A program made the translations under genes and the position numbers. DNA of 64,000 bases from Argopecten irradians (lineage: Eukaryota > Mollusca > Bivalvia > Pectinida > Pectinidae), in assembly GCF_041381155.1 (NCBI RefSeq), contig NC_091142.1, positions 41,651,604 through 41,715,603 on the forward strand, in the 5' to 3' direction. The notes beneath the pieces were generated by a model, which did no database searches, was not told the DNA's origin, and saw only the letters and a list, made by a program, of their open reading frames with translations. Of the stretch, positions 1-10,900 are shown piece after piece (position 1 is the first letter of the stretch; the number at the start of each line of letters is the position of its first letter).

Positions 1-439
1 ATGAGGTCAAGGAGGTCGCCATTGCAACAGTAGTCCATCACCATATACACGTGGTTCTGTGTAGAGAAGTGCTCGAATAGCCGGACCTAGTATAGGAGAT
101 CATTATGATACACGTCATCCGTATATTTTTGCCATTTTTGTGTTCTTTGTCAGAAATTTGATTATGATTCTGTTGGGAGAGGGCTTTATATAAGTTTGAA
201 AATTTGTGCCCAATCCCATTGTATATAAGATTACACAATAAAATATGTTTAAATCAAAAACGTCATCCATTTCACGTCATATACTACAAAATGTCATCAG
301 CGTTATGCTTACGACATTTATAGGTTTTTGTTTGATAAAACTTTTTCATGGTTATGCAAAACTGTTATGGGTTTCTTTTTTCTTTTGCGATAACAAAAAA
401 AATCAAACAAAAAAAAAAAAACAAAAAAAAAAACAACAA

Positions 440-496
<57 letters not shown>

Positions 497-2555
497 CAAA
501 CAAACGAACAAATAAAAGCGAAAACATATAGTGAACCTAAGAACTTAGGCAAACAAACTTCTCGTGATGATATACATCCAACTAGGGATCTATCGGACTG
601 TAAATGTACGCATTACACGAATGGAATTCTGGCGGGCTGAAATAGGCCTCTGTCGATGTACAATATAATTAATAACATCCACATTGTTGACAGATATAGC
701 ATAAGTTGAATTTTGAAGAATGAGTAGTAAGAGTGGAACATGCGCGACTTGTCTGGGACTCGAACAGGGCATCCTCCGAACACTAGCCGCGGGATGATTT
801 ACCAATTGTGCTACATGGTCGTCACGGCGATCAACTCGATTCAAAACGTTATATTCTTCCCCCTCCTTCTTAGTATTCGCTCCGACGACTCATAACACAA
901 CCACTGTTCGGGTGCACCCTAGTAAGTATTGGACTAATACTTGACACAGGACTTGGTCACGGCACCAATTTTAGTAAGAGCAAGAAAAAGTACGGCCAGT
1001 ACGGTTTCACTACTAATTGAGCTACCTGGTCGCTGGCGATCAATCCAATCCAGCACCATTACAAATGTAATCACGATGTTAGTATGTGATTGTATTCGCA
1101 TATACTTACAATGTGGGGATGGGGCGGATTCTTGAAATGGTTGGACAGCTCTCGAGGCATGAACTTCATTAAGAAGTCTTTTGGTACTTGCTTCTTATCA
1201 ATGATTTTTACTGCCACCTGAAATAATGAAATCGTCAATCAAATTCACTTAAAAAGTGACAAACTGGAATAATTTCATAGCGATGTACAATATACAAGTT
1301 GTTCAGGAAATTATTTGATAATGATTTTGGCGCCAATTGAACTTTTGGTTTATCTGAATTCTATTGGTTCGTCGTCTTCTTTTTTTCTCAGAACCATATT
1401 GGCTCATTACACTTGTATCTAGTCTACTTCATTCAATCTCATGCGTATATACATATAAACTACGTTTAAAGTATTATATTTACCGTTCGACACACCACCT
1501 AGACGTACTTTTAGATTTAACATATTTATTCTATATTTATCTTCTTTGCTGTGCATGCGTGCTTCATGAACTACGTGGGTTTATGTATGCCTTGCAGTTC
1601 TCGAGTGTGGTGTATTGTACTGCTGCTACAGGGAGGGGATTGAACTGTTGTTTCTAAGGTGAAAGGAGTAGTTGTATGTATCCTTTGTAAAAGAAATTTG
1701 TTTGAATTTATATACTTTGGGAATATGGTCATCGTCTTCTACTCTTATGAGCGCGGATTAGTATCCGACGGCAAATAGTTTGTGTATTACTGCCAGTATA
1801 TGATAGAATATAATAAATCTTGTTTGTAGGCAGTGTGTCTACAGACCCAGTGTTGGCCATTGAAGTCGGTGTATTATATCAGTGACTGAACTTATGTTAT
1901 GGTATTTATTGTTGACATGTCTAGCTGCTCTGCGTTGTGTGTTTTCGATCTGCTGGGTTTTGTTTGTGTTGTGTGGAACCCATAGAGAAGTGCAATATTC
2001 AACTTTGGGTCGTGCCCCATCAACACGTGTACTTAGCATTTTGAATATATCACATTGCAAACAGATATACCTTTCTTGCATGAAATACATATAGTATCAG
2101 TATTATAGCTGAAACGAGCACAACAACGTAAAATTTATATACATGCATATGTATTTCTTCTTGAATAAAAAATATACATATGATAATTTTAACTTTTTAT
2201 ACCATTGGGTAAAATATTTGAAGTAATACAGTAAGCCTACCTCCAACTTTCCCGACTCCCCTGCAATATCTGACATGGTTTGATTTCTGGCCAATTTGCT
2301 AGGCATGACCTCTGCCTTCTTGACCTTGGCATAGGCCCCTTCTCCCAGGGTGCCCGTGAGTCGGTAACCATGGTTGGTGCAATCGGCGTTCACGAGGTCC
2401 GTGGACCGGTCTGACTGGGACTTATTCTTGTGCTCAAAGATGGAGGCCGACCTTGAGGTCCCCGTCTGGCTTTTGGGATCGGCACGCTTATACGGGTACG
2501 CTACGGGTCTGCTATGCCTTTTCTCCGCATAACCCCTCACCGTGGCGTCCTTCAT
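1..2555 (-). CDS. TSSK-like serine/threonine protein kinase, N-terminal half (partial gene)
   Basis: Three exons join in frame: 2241-2555 (ATG at 2555), 1110-1217 and 1-86, the last leaving the window. Donors are GTAGGC and GTAAGT; both acceptors end in AG. The 169 visible residues start with a basic, Ser-rich head of about 60 residues, then a glycine loop (G71-E-G-A-Y-A-K-V78), the VAVK lysine (K109), a PREL segment whose Glu (E128) fits the alpha-C glutamate, and a hinge (YMVMDY, about 155-160) followed by NGDLLDL. The run AVKIIDKK..P.DFL.KF.PRE and the NGDLL hinge are characteristic of the testis-specific kinase (TSSK) group, which act in spermatids. About 15 extra residues separate the glycine loop from the lysine compared with usual kinases. 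The catalytic loop and activation segment lie outside the window. The kinase call is firm; the TSSK subgroup is an inference from motifs. Confidence 0.85.
443..495. repeat. (AC)n microsatellite
   Basis: About 26 uninterrupted AC dinucleotides follow a stretch of A-runs from about 397. It sits in the intron between the second and third kinase exons. The A-rich leader followed by AC could be the decayed tail of a retroposed element. Confidence 0.95.
740..820 (-). repeat. tRNA-derived SINE-like or tRNA pseudogene fragment
   Basis: On the minus strand an A-box-like GTAGCACAATTGG (rc of about 801-813) is followed about 35 bases later by a good B box, GTTCGAGTCCC (rc of 755-765). Flanks do not form a convincing acceptor stem, so this is not a functional tRNA. 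A weaker A-box-like copy (GTAGCTCAATTAG) lies on the minus strand at about 1013-1027, which suggests a repeat family. It lies within a kinase intron. Confidence 0.6.
1590..2095 (-). mobile_element. Decayed LINE 3' fragment (C-terminal end of a reverse transcriptase ORF)
   Basis: The minus-strand frame 2090-1839 contains RPKVEYCTSLW, then QRRAARHV and SSVTDIIHRLQWPTL. These match the conserved order near the C-terminus of CR1/Jockey-type non-LTR reverse transcriptases: the R-x-LEYA-x-xVW block, QRRAARFV, and the W-x-xL block. Past a stop the same strand continues with a recognisable F-x-QI-x-x-x-T-x-x-Y-x-x-SF tail. It lies in intron 1 of the kinase gene and shows stops and drift, so it is a dead 5'-truncated copy. 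Confidence 0.65.
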
Positions 2556-2618
2556 ACTGAGCCAGATTCAGCCTCTCATCTCATTACCACGCCCATGCTT
2601 ATTATTGCCATCTCAACG

Positions 2619-2687
2619 TGACGTCAACACTGCTTATTGTTGATGACGCCATAGTGAATATTTACAGTGGAATTGTTTATGACGTCA
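2619..2687. promoter_or_regulatory. Pair of perfect CRE palindromes upstream of the kinase gene
   Basis: TGACGTCA occurs at 2619-2626 and again at 2680-2687, with a half-site-like TGACGCC at about 2644-2650 between them. They lie 64-132 bases upstream of the kinase ATG. TGACGTCA is the full CREB/CREM/ATF binding palindrome. CREM-driven transcription is typical of vertebrate spermatid genes, so the pairing with a TSSK-like gene is suggestive. No TATA box was assigned. Confidence 0.55.
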
Positions 2688-3631
2688 TAATATCGCTAAG
2701 ACTTTTTTCCACTTACGCTGTGTGCCACATCACTTGTACAACAAACTAATGATAGGTATACATGTACAATGTGCATGTGTCAGTGGTAATTTTTCACACA
2801 CGCAAACACACACACTCACGGTCGGTATCACATATGTTCCACCAAATTACATAAAATGCAGTTTGTAGCGTGGGAATTATTGTAATCAAATAACTTAATT
2901 ATTATCTTATATCTTACAACCTGTAGCTGCTAATAAATAATCAAAAATCCTCCTCAGATGCCTATGGAAATCAACTTTGGTAACTCTAGAATACTCTTGC
3001 AACATTACAAATAAAAATGCATTGCATTCGGTCCATATCCCGTATATAGTGACACGAACATATTTTAAACATCATTTAGGTATTGATAGTAATTATTGGC
3101 TCAAGAACGGATATAACAATGTCTTTTAGTTTACGGAAACATGAAAAATTAAACAATAAATCTCAGATTTTCAGAAAAAAACCCATTCCGAATATTTAGA
3201 TAATTTAATTACAATGTAGTACATTTCAGTTGCCTATAAACATTATATGTATTAAGGTCTTTTGATTTGCTTAGTTTATCAGATTAGAAACTTCAATATA
3301 TTTAATATCTATGTGTCAATGGCAAACATTCTTCACTGAAATTTGTCATTTGGGTATTTTGTTACGACCATTATAGTCACAATGTATGCAGCATATTGCG
3401 TCCCTATAAAGTTCATTTGTAATTATATATAATACATATAATGTAAAATTACAGTTTTTATTTGTAAATAGAGAGCTTGATAAAAGATTTTGTTTAATGC
3501 CCTGGCCTGTACACTTATATTTTTATAACTTATATTTGTACCACTTTTACCTCACCTTAAAGTCTTCAAAACCGATTTCGATAAGCTTTTTAAGTACTAA
3601 GATAAAACTTTATTATTAAGATCCATGTACC
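2688..3631. other. Spacer upstream of the kinase gene, no gene recognised
   Basis: AT-rich sequence with A/T runs and no ORF resembling a known protein. The first part may hold the kinase 5' UTR and promoter. Confidence 0.5.
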
Positions 3632-4107
3632 GTGCCAAAAGTCTTCGTATTTTTTTTTTTATTTTTCCCTATATATTCTAGACCTATGTTTTTTTTTTAC
3701 ATTTTTTCTTTGATTTTTCCCGATCTCATCTATTGGCGGATTTTAATCAATTTTGGTATACTTGTAGAAAATTATCTACACTTTCAGCTCATAAATATTT
3801 GTTTAATTTTCCGATATTTTGTTTTCAAAATATATTTTTTTGTGCACCACTTAAACTTATGACGTCATTTCCTTCTTTGTTCTTACCAAAATGGCAACGA
3901 AAAAGTTTTGCCTGGTAATGAAATACGGTTTTCTCAAAAAGTGCATGAAGGGAAATTATGTAAATATTATGAGCTGAAAGTAAAGATAATTTTCTACAAG
4001 TATGCCAAATTTGATTAAAATCTGCGCCTAGATGAGATCAGGAAAAATCTAAGAAAAAATGTAAGAATATAAAAGGGGAAAATAAAAATTACGAAGACTT
4101 TTGGCAC
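3632..4107. mobile_element. Inverted-repeat MITE-like element, 476 bp
   Basis: The ends are perfect 18-bp inverted repeats beginning GTGCCAAAAGTCTTCGTA (3632-3649 and the complement at 4090-4107). The homology between arms continues inward: the left GATCTCATCTATTGGCGGATTT and TACTTGTAGAAAATTATCT have matching complements in the right arm. The whole unit is therefore a near-palindrome with a short divergent centre containing a TGACGTCA at 3860. No transposase is encoded. This is typical of non-autonomous foldback/MITE elements; the superfamily is not determined because no clear target duplication was seen. Confidence 0.75.
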
Positions 4108-4754
4108 ACGACTGTTTCTCACTTATAAATCCTTGTTCTAACACCTACTTTTTATATTAAAAATAACGGACGTAATTATTGTCGAAAAAACCCCAAACTT
4201 ATAGTTAATCAATCGTCTAAGAAGCGATTTCCTTAATCTAATGACTTAATAAAAATTGGTTTTAAAGAAGATTTTTCCAAAGTTATGACCAAAGAACGAC
4301 AACTCAGGATAAAATTTTCTACTGTGAATCAGAGTTATGTCCCTTAACAGGAAAGAGTAACAAAAGAAAATGGCGTCCTCTTTCTACACAATCATAGATT
4401 ACGAGTGATGTTTGTTTACATTTTACAGTGGTAGGTACCGTATTCAATACGATTGGGCTGCGCAAATTGTTTATTTATACTTCGTCTATTAAATGCATCA
4501 AATGTCGTGATCCCAACCAAGATATACTCGTCAAACGTTGTCATAAAATCCCGACCCAAACACTCAAATTGTTTCTTCGCCGAAGCAATGTTTGCTTTTA
4601 GACCACCTTGGCCAGCCGCATCTTGTAAAATTAACGGATTATAGAATGATTTATTTGATTGTCTGCCAAAATTGATTTACATGTGTCATGTAATCTTAGT
4701 TGATTTATTGAACTCTTATGATATCACTGCAATAATATATCGCACCTAGCACAG
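4108..4754. other. Spacer, no gene recognised
   Basis: No coding exon or RNA gene could be supported here. Open frames start at non-ATG codons and show no family resemblance. Confidence 0.4.
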
Positions 4755-4884
4755 GATCATGTATAGTTTCTATATGAAAAAATAGCCAGAAATACATATA
4801 AAATAACACAAGGGATTCATCGATCGCTTGCCAGAAATCTGACCTTTTGTTTTGTAACTCGATATTTTCATAGGAACACATATA

Positions 4885-5661
4885 GTATAGCGGACCCTAT
4901 TTTTTCCGCGAAATATCACGAGTTTATTGACGGCGACCTGTATATATATAGACCACGTGAGCGGGCGGTCAGAAATGAAAAAATATGGGTTTTTAAGCAA
5001 AAAAATATTAAAAATTTGAGCTTAACGTGTCCTTTTTTGGTTAAAAACTGAAGTTTTCAACAAAGATTTTAACGAGGGATCATGCGGAAAACATTGTAGA
5101 CTGTACGAGAAAAAAATTCAGGATTTCTTTTTGGTTGTTAGCCGTGCATGCGCTGAACATGCGCAATGAGTGATTTTATGGACTTTGACTTTATTTGTAA
5201 ACACAAGTACATGTGTAGTTTACGATGGTGACGTTTCGAATGAAGGATATATGACAGAAATAATGAAAACATGGCAATATCTATCCACTGTCTTATTGAA
5301 ATTAGATAATTATTCAGTTTGTCAGGTAAATATTGCTCAACAGAGGAAAATTTGGCGTGGAAAAGACAGCGACTCAGTGTTCACATGTGCTGGCCATAGT
5401 CCAAACATTATCGAAGATCACACTGAGGCCAAAGTTCCTTTCAAACGTCCTAGAATTGTTTTTAAATATTTCAAATGCTACAAAAACAGTTAAGATGAGT
5501 TAAAGATGTAAAATTGAGTTGTTTTTCTTTTCTTTTCTCCGGCGTTTCACCCCTGCACCCCCGCCGGCTCTTCGAAGCGGTGATTCAAAATGGCGACGTG
5601 TTTACATGACCTGACATGCGCACTGATTATTATGTTTCTAAACTTCTGGGGTCCGCTATAC
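4885..5661. mobile_element. Nested TIR element inserted in the left foldback arm
   Basis: GTATAGCGGACCC begins at 4885 and its complement GGGTCCGCTATAC ends at 5661, each flanked by TA, consistent with a TA target duplication. Relative to the right foldback arm this interval is extra sequence, which supports insertion. An open frame at 5170-5493 (107 codons, TTG-type start) has no recognisable motif. The element is about 777 bp and probably non-autonomous; TA duplication is compatible with Tc1/mariner-like transposition, but the family is not proven. Confidence 0.6.
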
Positions 5662-5907
5662 TAGAAACCTCCACCTACCGACGTATTTATAACACCGATA
5701 TCTTCATAAAGGTTCAATCTTTTCATCCATACCAGTGTTCACATGTCTCTTTTTCTCTACAAGTTGTAATACTATTTTAATCGGGACGTGCATTGCTCAT
5801 TTTGTGCCATTTTGATTTGGGTCGCCAGGGACCTTGACACTTTTCGGAGCTCCTCTGCTCCCACCAAGGCAGGTAACTGTAAAAAACAAAAAGTAACAAA
5901 GTCTAAC

Positions 5908-6304
5908 AATCGTTACTTTTTGTTTTTTACACTCACCTGTATTGGTGAGAGCAGAGGAGCTCCGAAAAGTGTCAAAGTCGCTGGCAACCCAAATCAAAAT
6001 GGCATGAAATGAGCAATGCACGTCCCGATTAAAGCAATCGAGCAATCGTAACTTTTTGTTTTTTACACTTACCTGCATTGTTGAGAGCAGAGGAGCTCCG
6101 AAAAGTGTCAAAGTCGCTGGCAACCCAAATCAAAATGGCATGAAATGAGCAATGCACGTCCCGATTAAAGCAATTGAGCAATCGTAACTTTTTGTTTTTT
6201 ACACTTACCTGCATTGGTGAGAGCAGAGGAGCTCCAAAAAGTGTCAATGTCTCTGGCGACCCAAATCAAAATGGCACGAAATGAGCAATGCACGTCCCGA
6301 TTAA
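5908..6304 (+). repeat. Three tandem 136-bp units in the right foldback arm
   Basis: The core GAGCAGAGGAGCTCC recurs at about 5949, 6085 and 6221, exactly 136 bases apart. Each unit runs from AATCGTTACTTTTTG-like sequence through the core to CACGTCCCGATTAAAG. Copies differ by only a few substitutions, so the amplification is recent. The ORFs read through this array are repeat artefacts. Confidence 0.85.
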
Positions 6305-6602
6305 AGTAGTATTACAACTTGTAGAGAAAAAGAGACGTGTGAACACAGGTATGGATGAAAAGATTGAACCTTTATGAAGATATCGGTGTTATAAATACGT
6401 AGGTAGGTGACGATTAAGTTTAAAATTACCGAGGTACAAAAAAATAGGTCAGATTTCTGGCAAGCGATAGATGCATCCCTTGTGTTATTTCATATGTATT
6501 TCTGGCTATTTTTTCATATAGAAACTATACATGGCCCTGTGATCCTAGTGTAATACTGTACTTATAAAAGGTTAAATACGGTCTCTGTCACTCAGCTAAC
6601 GG

Positions 6603-6682
6603 AGCATGCTTCTTTGGCTCAGTCGGTAGAGCCATAGATTTCCACGTTGGAAACCCGGGTTCGATTCCTAGTCTGGGCACTC
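6603..6682 (+). repeat. tRNA-headed SINE-like repeat
   Basis: TTTGGCTCAGTCGGTAGAGC (about 6613-6632) is a near-perfect A box and D arm, and GGTTCGATTCC (6658-6668) is a perfect B box, 28 bases after it. The following TAGTCTGGGCA does not pair with the 5' flank as an acceptor stem should, so a functional tRNA is unlikely. The downstream body is not clearly bounded. Confidence 0.6.
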
Positions 6683-7236
6683 GACAGGAATGTGTATTTT
6701 CCCTGTTCTTCTACATACTCAAAGTTGTTGAAATGACTCCTATGAAGTTTCTTCTTCTCTGGGGAAATATGCTGACTTTTGCAATAGAAGGGACACATGA
6801 AATTTGATTCTTGTTTTGATCCATGGAGCTATGAAGTTTGATGATGCTTAGATATCCAAATGAAAAAAAAAAATACTTGAAAGTAAAAGGTAACTGTAAT
6901 GTGTGCCATAAATAAACAGATAATTTGATAATGTCAGCTGTGAAATGCATCAGTAACATTGCGAGAGTAATAGTATTCGAATATTCGGACCTTTATGTCA
7001 AAGATCTTTGAAACTCCTGAACTCTCCTAGGTTTCATCAATATTGTCTTTTATTTTCACAATTTTCAAAAAAATAATGAAAAACTGACTTTGAAAAGGAG
7101 GTCCACTGTATCGTCAATACCTATCGTGTTGTCAATATGTATTGTATCATTTTAACCCTTCCAATTAACCACTCTGCCATCACAGGATCTACATGTAACA
7201 ACAAGTATGTCGTAGATCTGATCCTTTTTTAGTTTA
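6683..7236. other. Spacer, no gene recognised
   Basis: AT-rich sequence with no supported exon. It could contain the non-coding first exon of the zinc-finger gene downstream, but no such exon can be pinpointed. Confidence 0.35.
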
Positions 7237-7239
7237 CCT

Positions 7240-7860
7240 GGCCCAAAGGGCCGGTGAGCTTACGTCATGGCGTGTTGTCCGTGTACCATCAACATTTCCT
7301 TTAAAACGCTACTAGTCATAGAGGTCCGCATGGATTCTAACCAAATTTGGCCTGAAACATCCTAGAGGAAATTTGAAGGGGAACAGAGAAAAATTTTGGT
7401 TCTTACCCCCCGGGGGCAGAAGGGGCAGGCCCAATAAGGGAAATAGAGGTAAATTCTTTGAATTGCTACTAGTCATAGAGTTCTGCATGGATTCTAATCA
7501 AATACTGCCAGAAACATCCTTGGGGGAAGGGGAACAGAGTTTGTATAAATTTTGGTTCTGTCCCCCGGGGCAGGAGGGGTAGGGCCCAATAGGAGAAATA
7601 GAGGTAAATCCTTTATATCGCTACTAGTCATAGAGTTCTGCATGGATTCTAAGCAAATTTGGTCAGATACATCCCTGGGGGAAGGGGAACAGAGTTTGTA
7701 TAGATTTTGGCTTTGACCCCCTGGGGCAGAAAGAGTAGGGCCCAACAGTGAATTTACAGGTAAATCTGTATATTCCTTCAGAAATGAAACAATGATCCTG
7801 TATTCAGAACATTACTTTGCATTACAAACCAGGTAAGCGATACAGGCCCTCTTGGCCTAT
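7240..7860 (+). mobile_element. Interspersed element made of about 155-bp internal repeats with TIR-like ends
   Basis: The left end GGCCCAAAGGGCCGGTGAGC resembles the complement of the right end (GCGATACAGGCCCTCTTGGCC, about 7836-7856). Inside are three diverged repeats of a unit starting CTACTAGTCATAGAG at about 7309, 7466 and 7620 and containing GCATGGATTCTAA, GGGGAACAGAG and a GGGGCAGAAGGGG-type G-rich block. The ORFs here only reflect the repeats. GGCCC-ended elements of this look are, to my knowledge, common in bivalve genomes; the class is unresolved. Confidence 0.6.
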
Positions 7861-7960
7861 TGTATGTACACATTCTTACCAAGTTATACAAATGTTATGT
7901 ACATGATGAGATATTCTTCTTTCTCCCAATAGACTGCCGTCTTTACTCCTGACATACATA

Positions 7961-10900
7961 ATGGGTGCTGGAGAAGAAGCAGTTATACTGGTGAGGCAGG
8001 ACCTCAAGAACCGTTACTCTGCTATTATGGAGGAAACACAGATGGATTCCAGTGAACTAATGGAGCACTTCTTTTCCTTATACAACAGGTAATAATTTAA
8101 AAGGCTACACATGCATCTTTTGCAGACAATCTCATGTGATGTTTGTTACAGAATTCTTATGTTCAACATCATGTAATTAGGTTTTAGTTTGATTTGTAAT
8201 AAATTAAGTTGCTACATAACACAATCATCTATGTCAAGCACAAAATTGTCGTGTGTAGAACTTTTCAAACATTTAATTTGGACTGATTTAGCAATTTATA
8301 TAAAGAACATAATACTTATTAACACAATGCTATCCATGTTTTGTCAAAAAATGAGTTACATCCTCTAAAACCATTTATGGTTACAAAAAGCTCAGGATGC
8401 ATGCTAACCATGTCTTATTCAAATATTTCCCTTTTACATTTTGAAATTACATAGAGGTTGGGCAGTTACATTTCAAAAAGGTTTGTTTTATTTGTTAAAG
8501 AAAAAATCAATTGTTTATTGCAGCAATGTGGAGAAGGTTTGGACAGAATCAGATGAAAGTAAACAGGCAAAGCAGCAAGGACTACAGAAAGAGACAGAGT
8601 ATTGGATGAGGAAGGTCATGTCACAGCCTGAACACCAGAAACTATTTCCTAAATCTCAAGACCAAGATAGTGGGGCTGATAACACCAATATAGAAATAGC
8701 AGCTTCCAGTGATGTTAGTGCTTCTGAAGATAAACGTAACACAAGTGATAGAGACTTTGAAAGAATTCCAACATTACAGAGTGGCAGAAAGCAAAGATGT
8801 CCTAGAAAATTAATTCTGACTCTACCTGAGCATATACTGTCCAAGGATATTTCTATTAACGTTGCAAACAAATTTAATAAAATTTTGAGTAACACAAGCT
8901 CAGAAAGTAAAAGCAAGCCTGAAGAATTTTCTTCTAATCCCTCTATGTCAACCATTACAACTGATTCAGTCGTCAGAACTGATTTGGCCAAACCAACAGA
9001 GGAAGAGGACCAAGAAGAGGAGGAGGAAGAAGTGATGGCAGAAGAACTGCCTCACACAACGGTCATAAAAATAGAACCAGAAGATAGTGCTGACGAAGCT
9101 GAGAATACAGATACTGCTACTCAATCAGCCAAGGAGAGTCCCCGGGACACGGAAGGAGATAAGTCTCAAGAAGGGCATCACCATATAGGTATGTATGTTG
9201 TGAAATTTTACTTAAGTACAGAAAGGGGATTTCAAAATAATACAAACTATGATAGATTTTATTTCTGTGACCAAAGTTATAAACCTTAGTATTAACTTTG
9301 CTGATGCAGTTTGAAGCATACATGTATGCAAATAAAAATGTCTTCTATCTTCTCCAACTAACATTATTTTGGTGTGCATTTTCTTCAAGATTGTTTTAAA
9401 AAGAAAAAAAAAAACATAAAAAGAACATAAAGGTAGGTGTCGCCCAATGAAATATAAAGACTAAGAAATTGAAATTTATCCTGTACGTAGATATAATCTT
9501 CAGACCATTTTCAATGCATACAGCAAACAATATAGGTGGTCATGATCAGTTGCCTAGCTTGACCAGGAAAATACGCGTCTAGAAATGGAGCAAAGTCAAG
9601 CTTTACATAGAACATGACATATTTTTTTCAAAAATGAGGCCGCATCAACAAACGGAAGCGTGCAACTAAATGTCTGATAGTCTTGACATAATATGTTTAG
9701 TAGTAAAAAAACAACTCGAAGTGCGATGGATTTTTATACATATTATATAATCTAAAACACTTTTACTGTTACTGACCTACGCTTGCTAGCTTAGTGCATC
9801 AAACATATATTTAGTTAGTCTGCCACTGCATGTCTGCTGGCATGTGTTGAAATTTAATTAACTCACCACCATCCAACACCGATGTCCAACAGAATCTGGG
9901 CAAGCTCCGCATGAGAAGTGGCGTCTGCTTCTTCTTTTGCTACATGCCTTCTCTGACTTTCCTTCCCTAGAGATATCCTAGGCTACTACTGATTCCATTG
10001 TAATTTCCTCCTCTTTGTTGCTGATTCAGATTAAAAAAAATTCTCACACTTTCGTTCAGCCAATTTGTTTACTTTTAGTATGCAACGATGCGCATGCACA
10101 AAACTTCGACTATCCAATCCATCGCAGCTTCATTTGCATACTATCCAGTCATCCTGACACTGTAATAAATCAAGGATTTCCTTCAATGTTGTATTTAAGA
10201 GTCATTTGTTAAATCTCATACCCATAAAGAAATTAAATTGAGATATTTTTTATATATTATTTCATCTTTTCTTTTGTTTATTGGCTTTTACAAAAAAGTA
10301 TTCATTTGATTGGGTGAAAACTACCTTTAATTCTTGTAAGATGAAATAGAGGATAATCCTTGTTTCTTGATGAATTCCAGTTTTATTTCATCGACTGAGG
10401 TAGAAACTTTGATATTTTTCATGAGTAAGAATTGTTCAATTTTGACAATGAAAATGACACTTTCACTGTCAATGCTGCATTCCGATTAGTCAGAAGCAAG
10501 TGAAAATATCAAAATTAATTTTTTCAGTGGAGTTACGTATATCGCTTTTTTATTCTCACAGTAAAATCTAGTATTTCACTGCAAAAAATGTAATAAAAGA
10601 TTATAATATAACAGCAATACTTATTTTGCATTTACTCAATTTATTTTAGACATTTGAAAATTTGAATTGTTTTATTTTTAATTATAATCATAATATTTTG
10701 ATATTGGTACAGATGACAAGGGCGTTGCTGATGAAGATACTGGCGTCGTAAGCTATAACTTTGTTGGAGTTGATGAGGCTGAGGGTGGAGAGGAGGGAGA
10801 ATCTCTTGAAATGTCTGTGGAGGAAATTGGAGATAATTACCAGATGAGAATTGATAAAGGGGATAATGTCAAGTTTGTCCGCGACGTTGCTCTTAGTATT

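Larger units (their letters stand above)
4755..6540. mobile_element. Foldback element with long inverted arms
   Basis: The outer arm at about 4758-4855 (starting CATGTATAGTTTCTATATG) reappears complemented at about 6445-6535, ending CATATAGAAACTATACATG. Inner arms also match: 5665-5905 is the complement of about 6178-6415, including the stretches around CCGACGTATTTATAACACC, CTCTACAAGTTGTAATACT and CGGGACGTGCATTGCTCAT. The palindrome centre is near 5903. The left arm is interrupted by a second TIR element (4885-5661), and the right arm carries three tandem copies of a 136-bp unit of which the left arm has one. No transposase ORF is present, so it is non-autonomous. Confidence 0.8.

Noticed and set aside
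245..640. 131-codon frame with a Thr-His repeat
   Set aside because: It is the translation of the (AC)n microsatellite and flanking A-runs.
3632..3918. Phe-rich frames of 61-76 codons
   Set aside because: They read T-runs in the left arm of the inverted-repeat element.
5797..6247. Overlapping minus-strand frames with similar proteins
   Set aside because: They are translations of the 136-bp tandem units in the foldback element.
6603..6682. A functional tRNA gene
   Set aside because: The A and B boxes are good but the acceptor stem does not pair.
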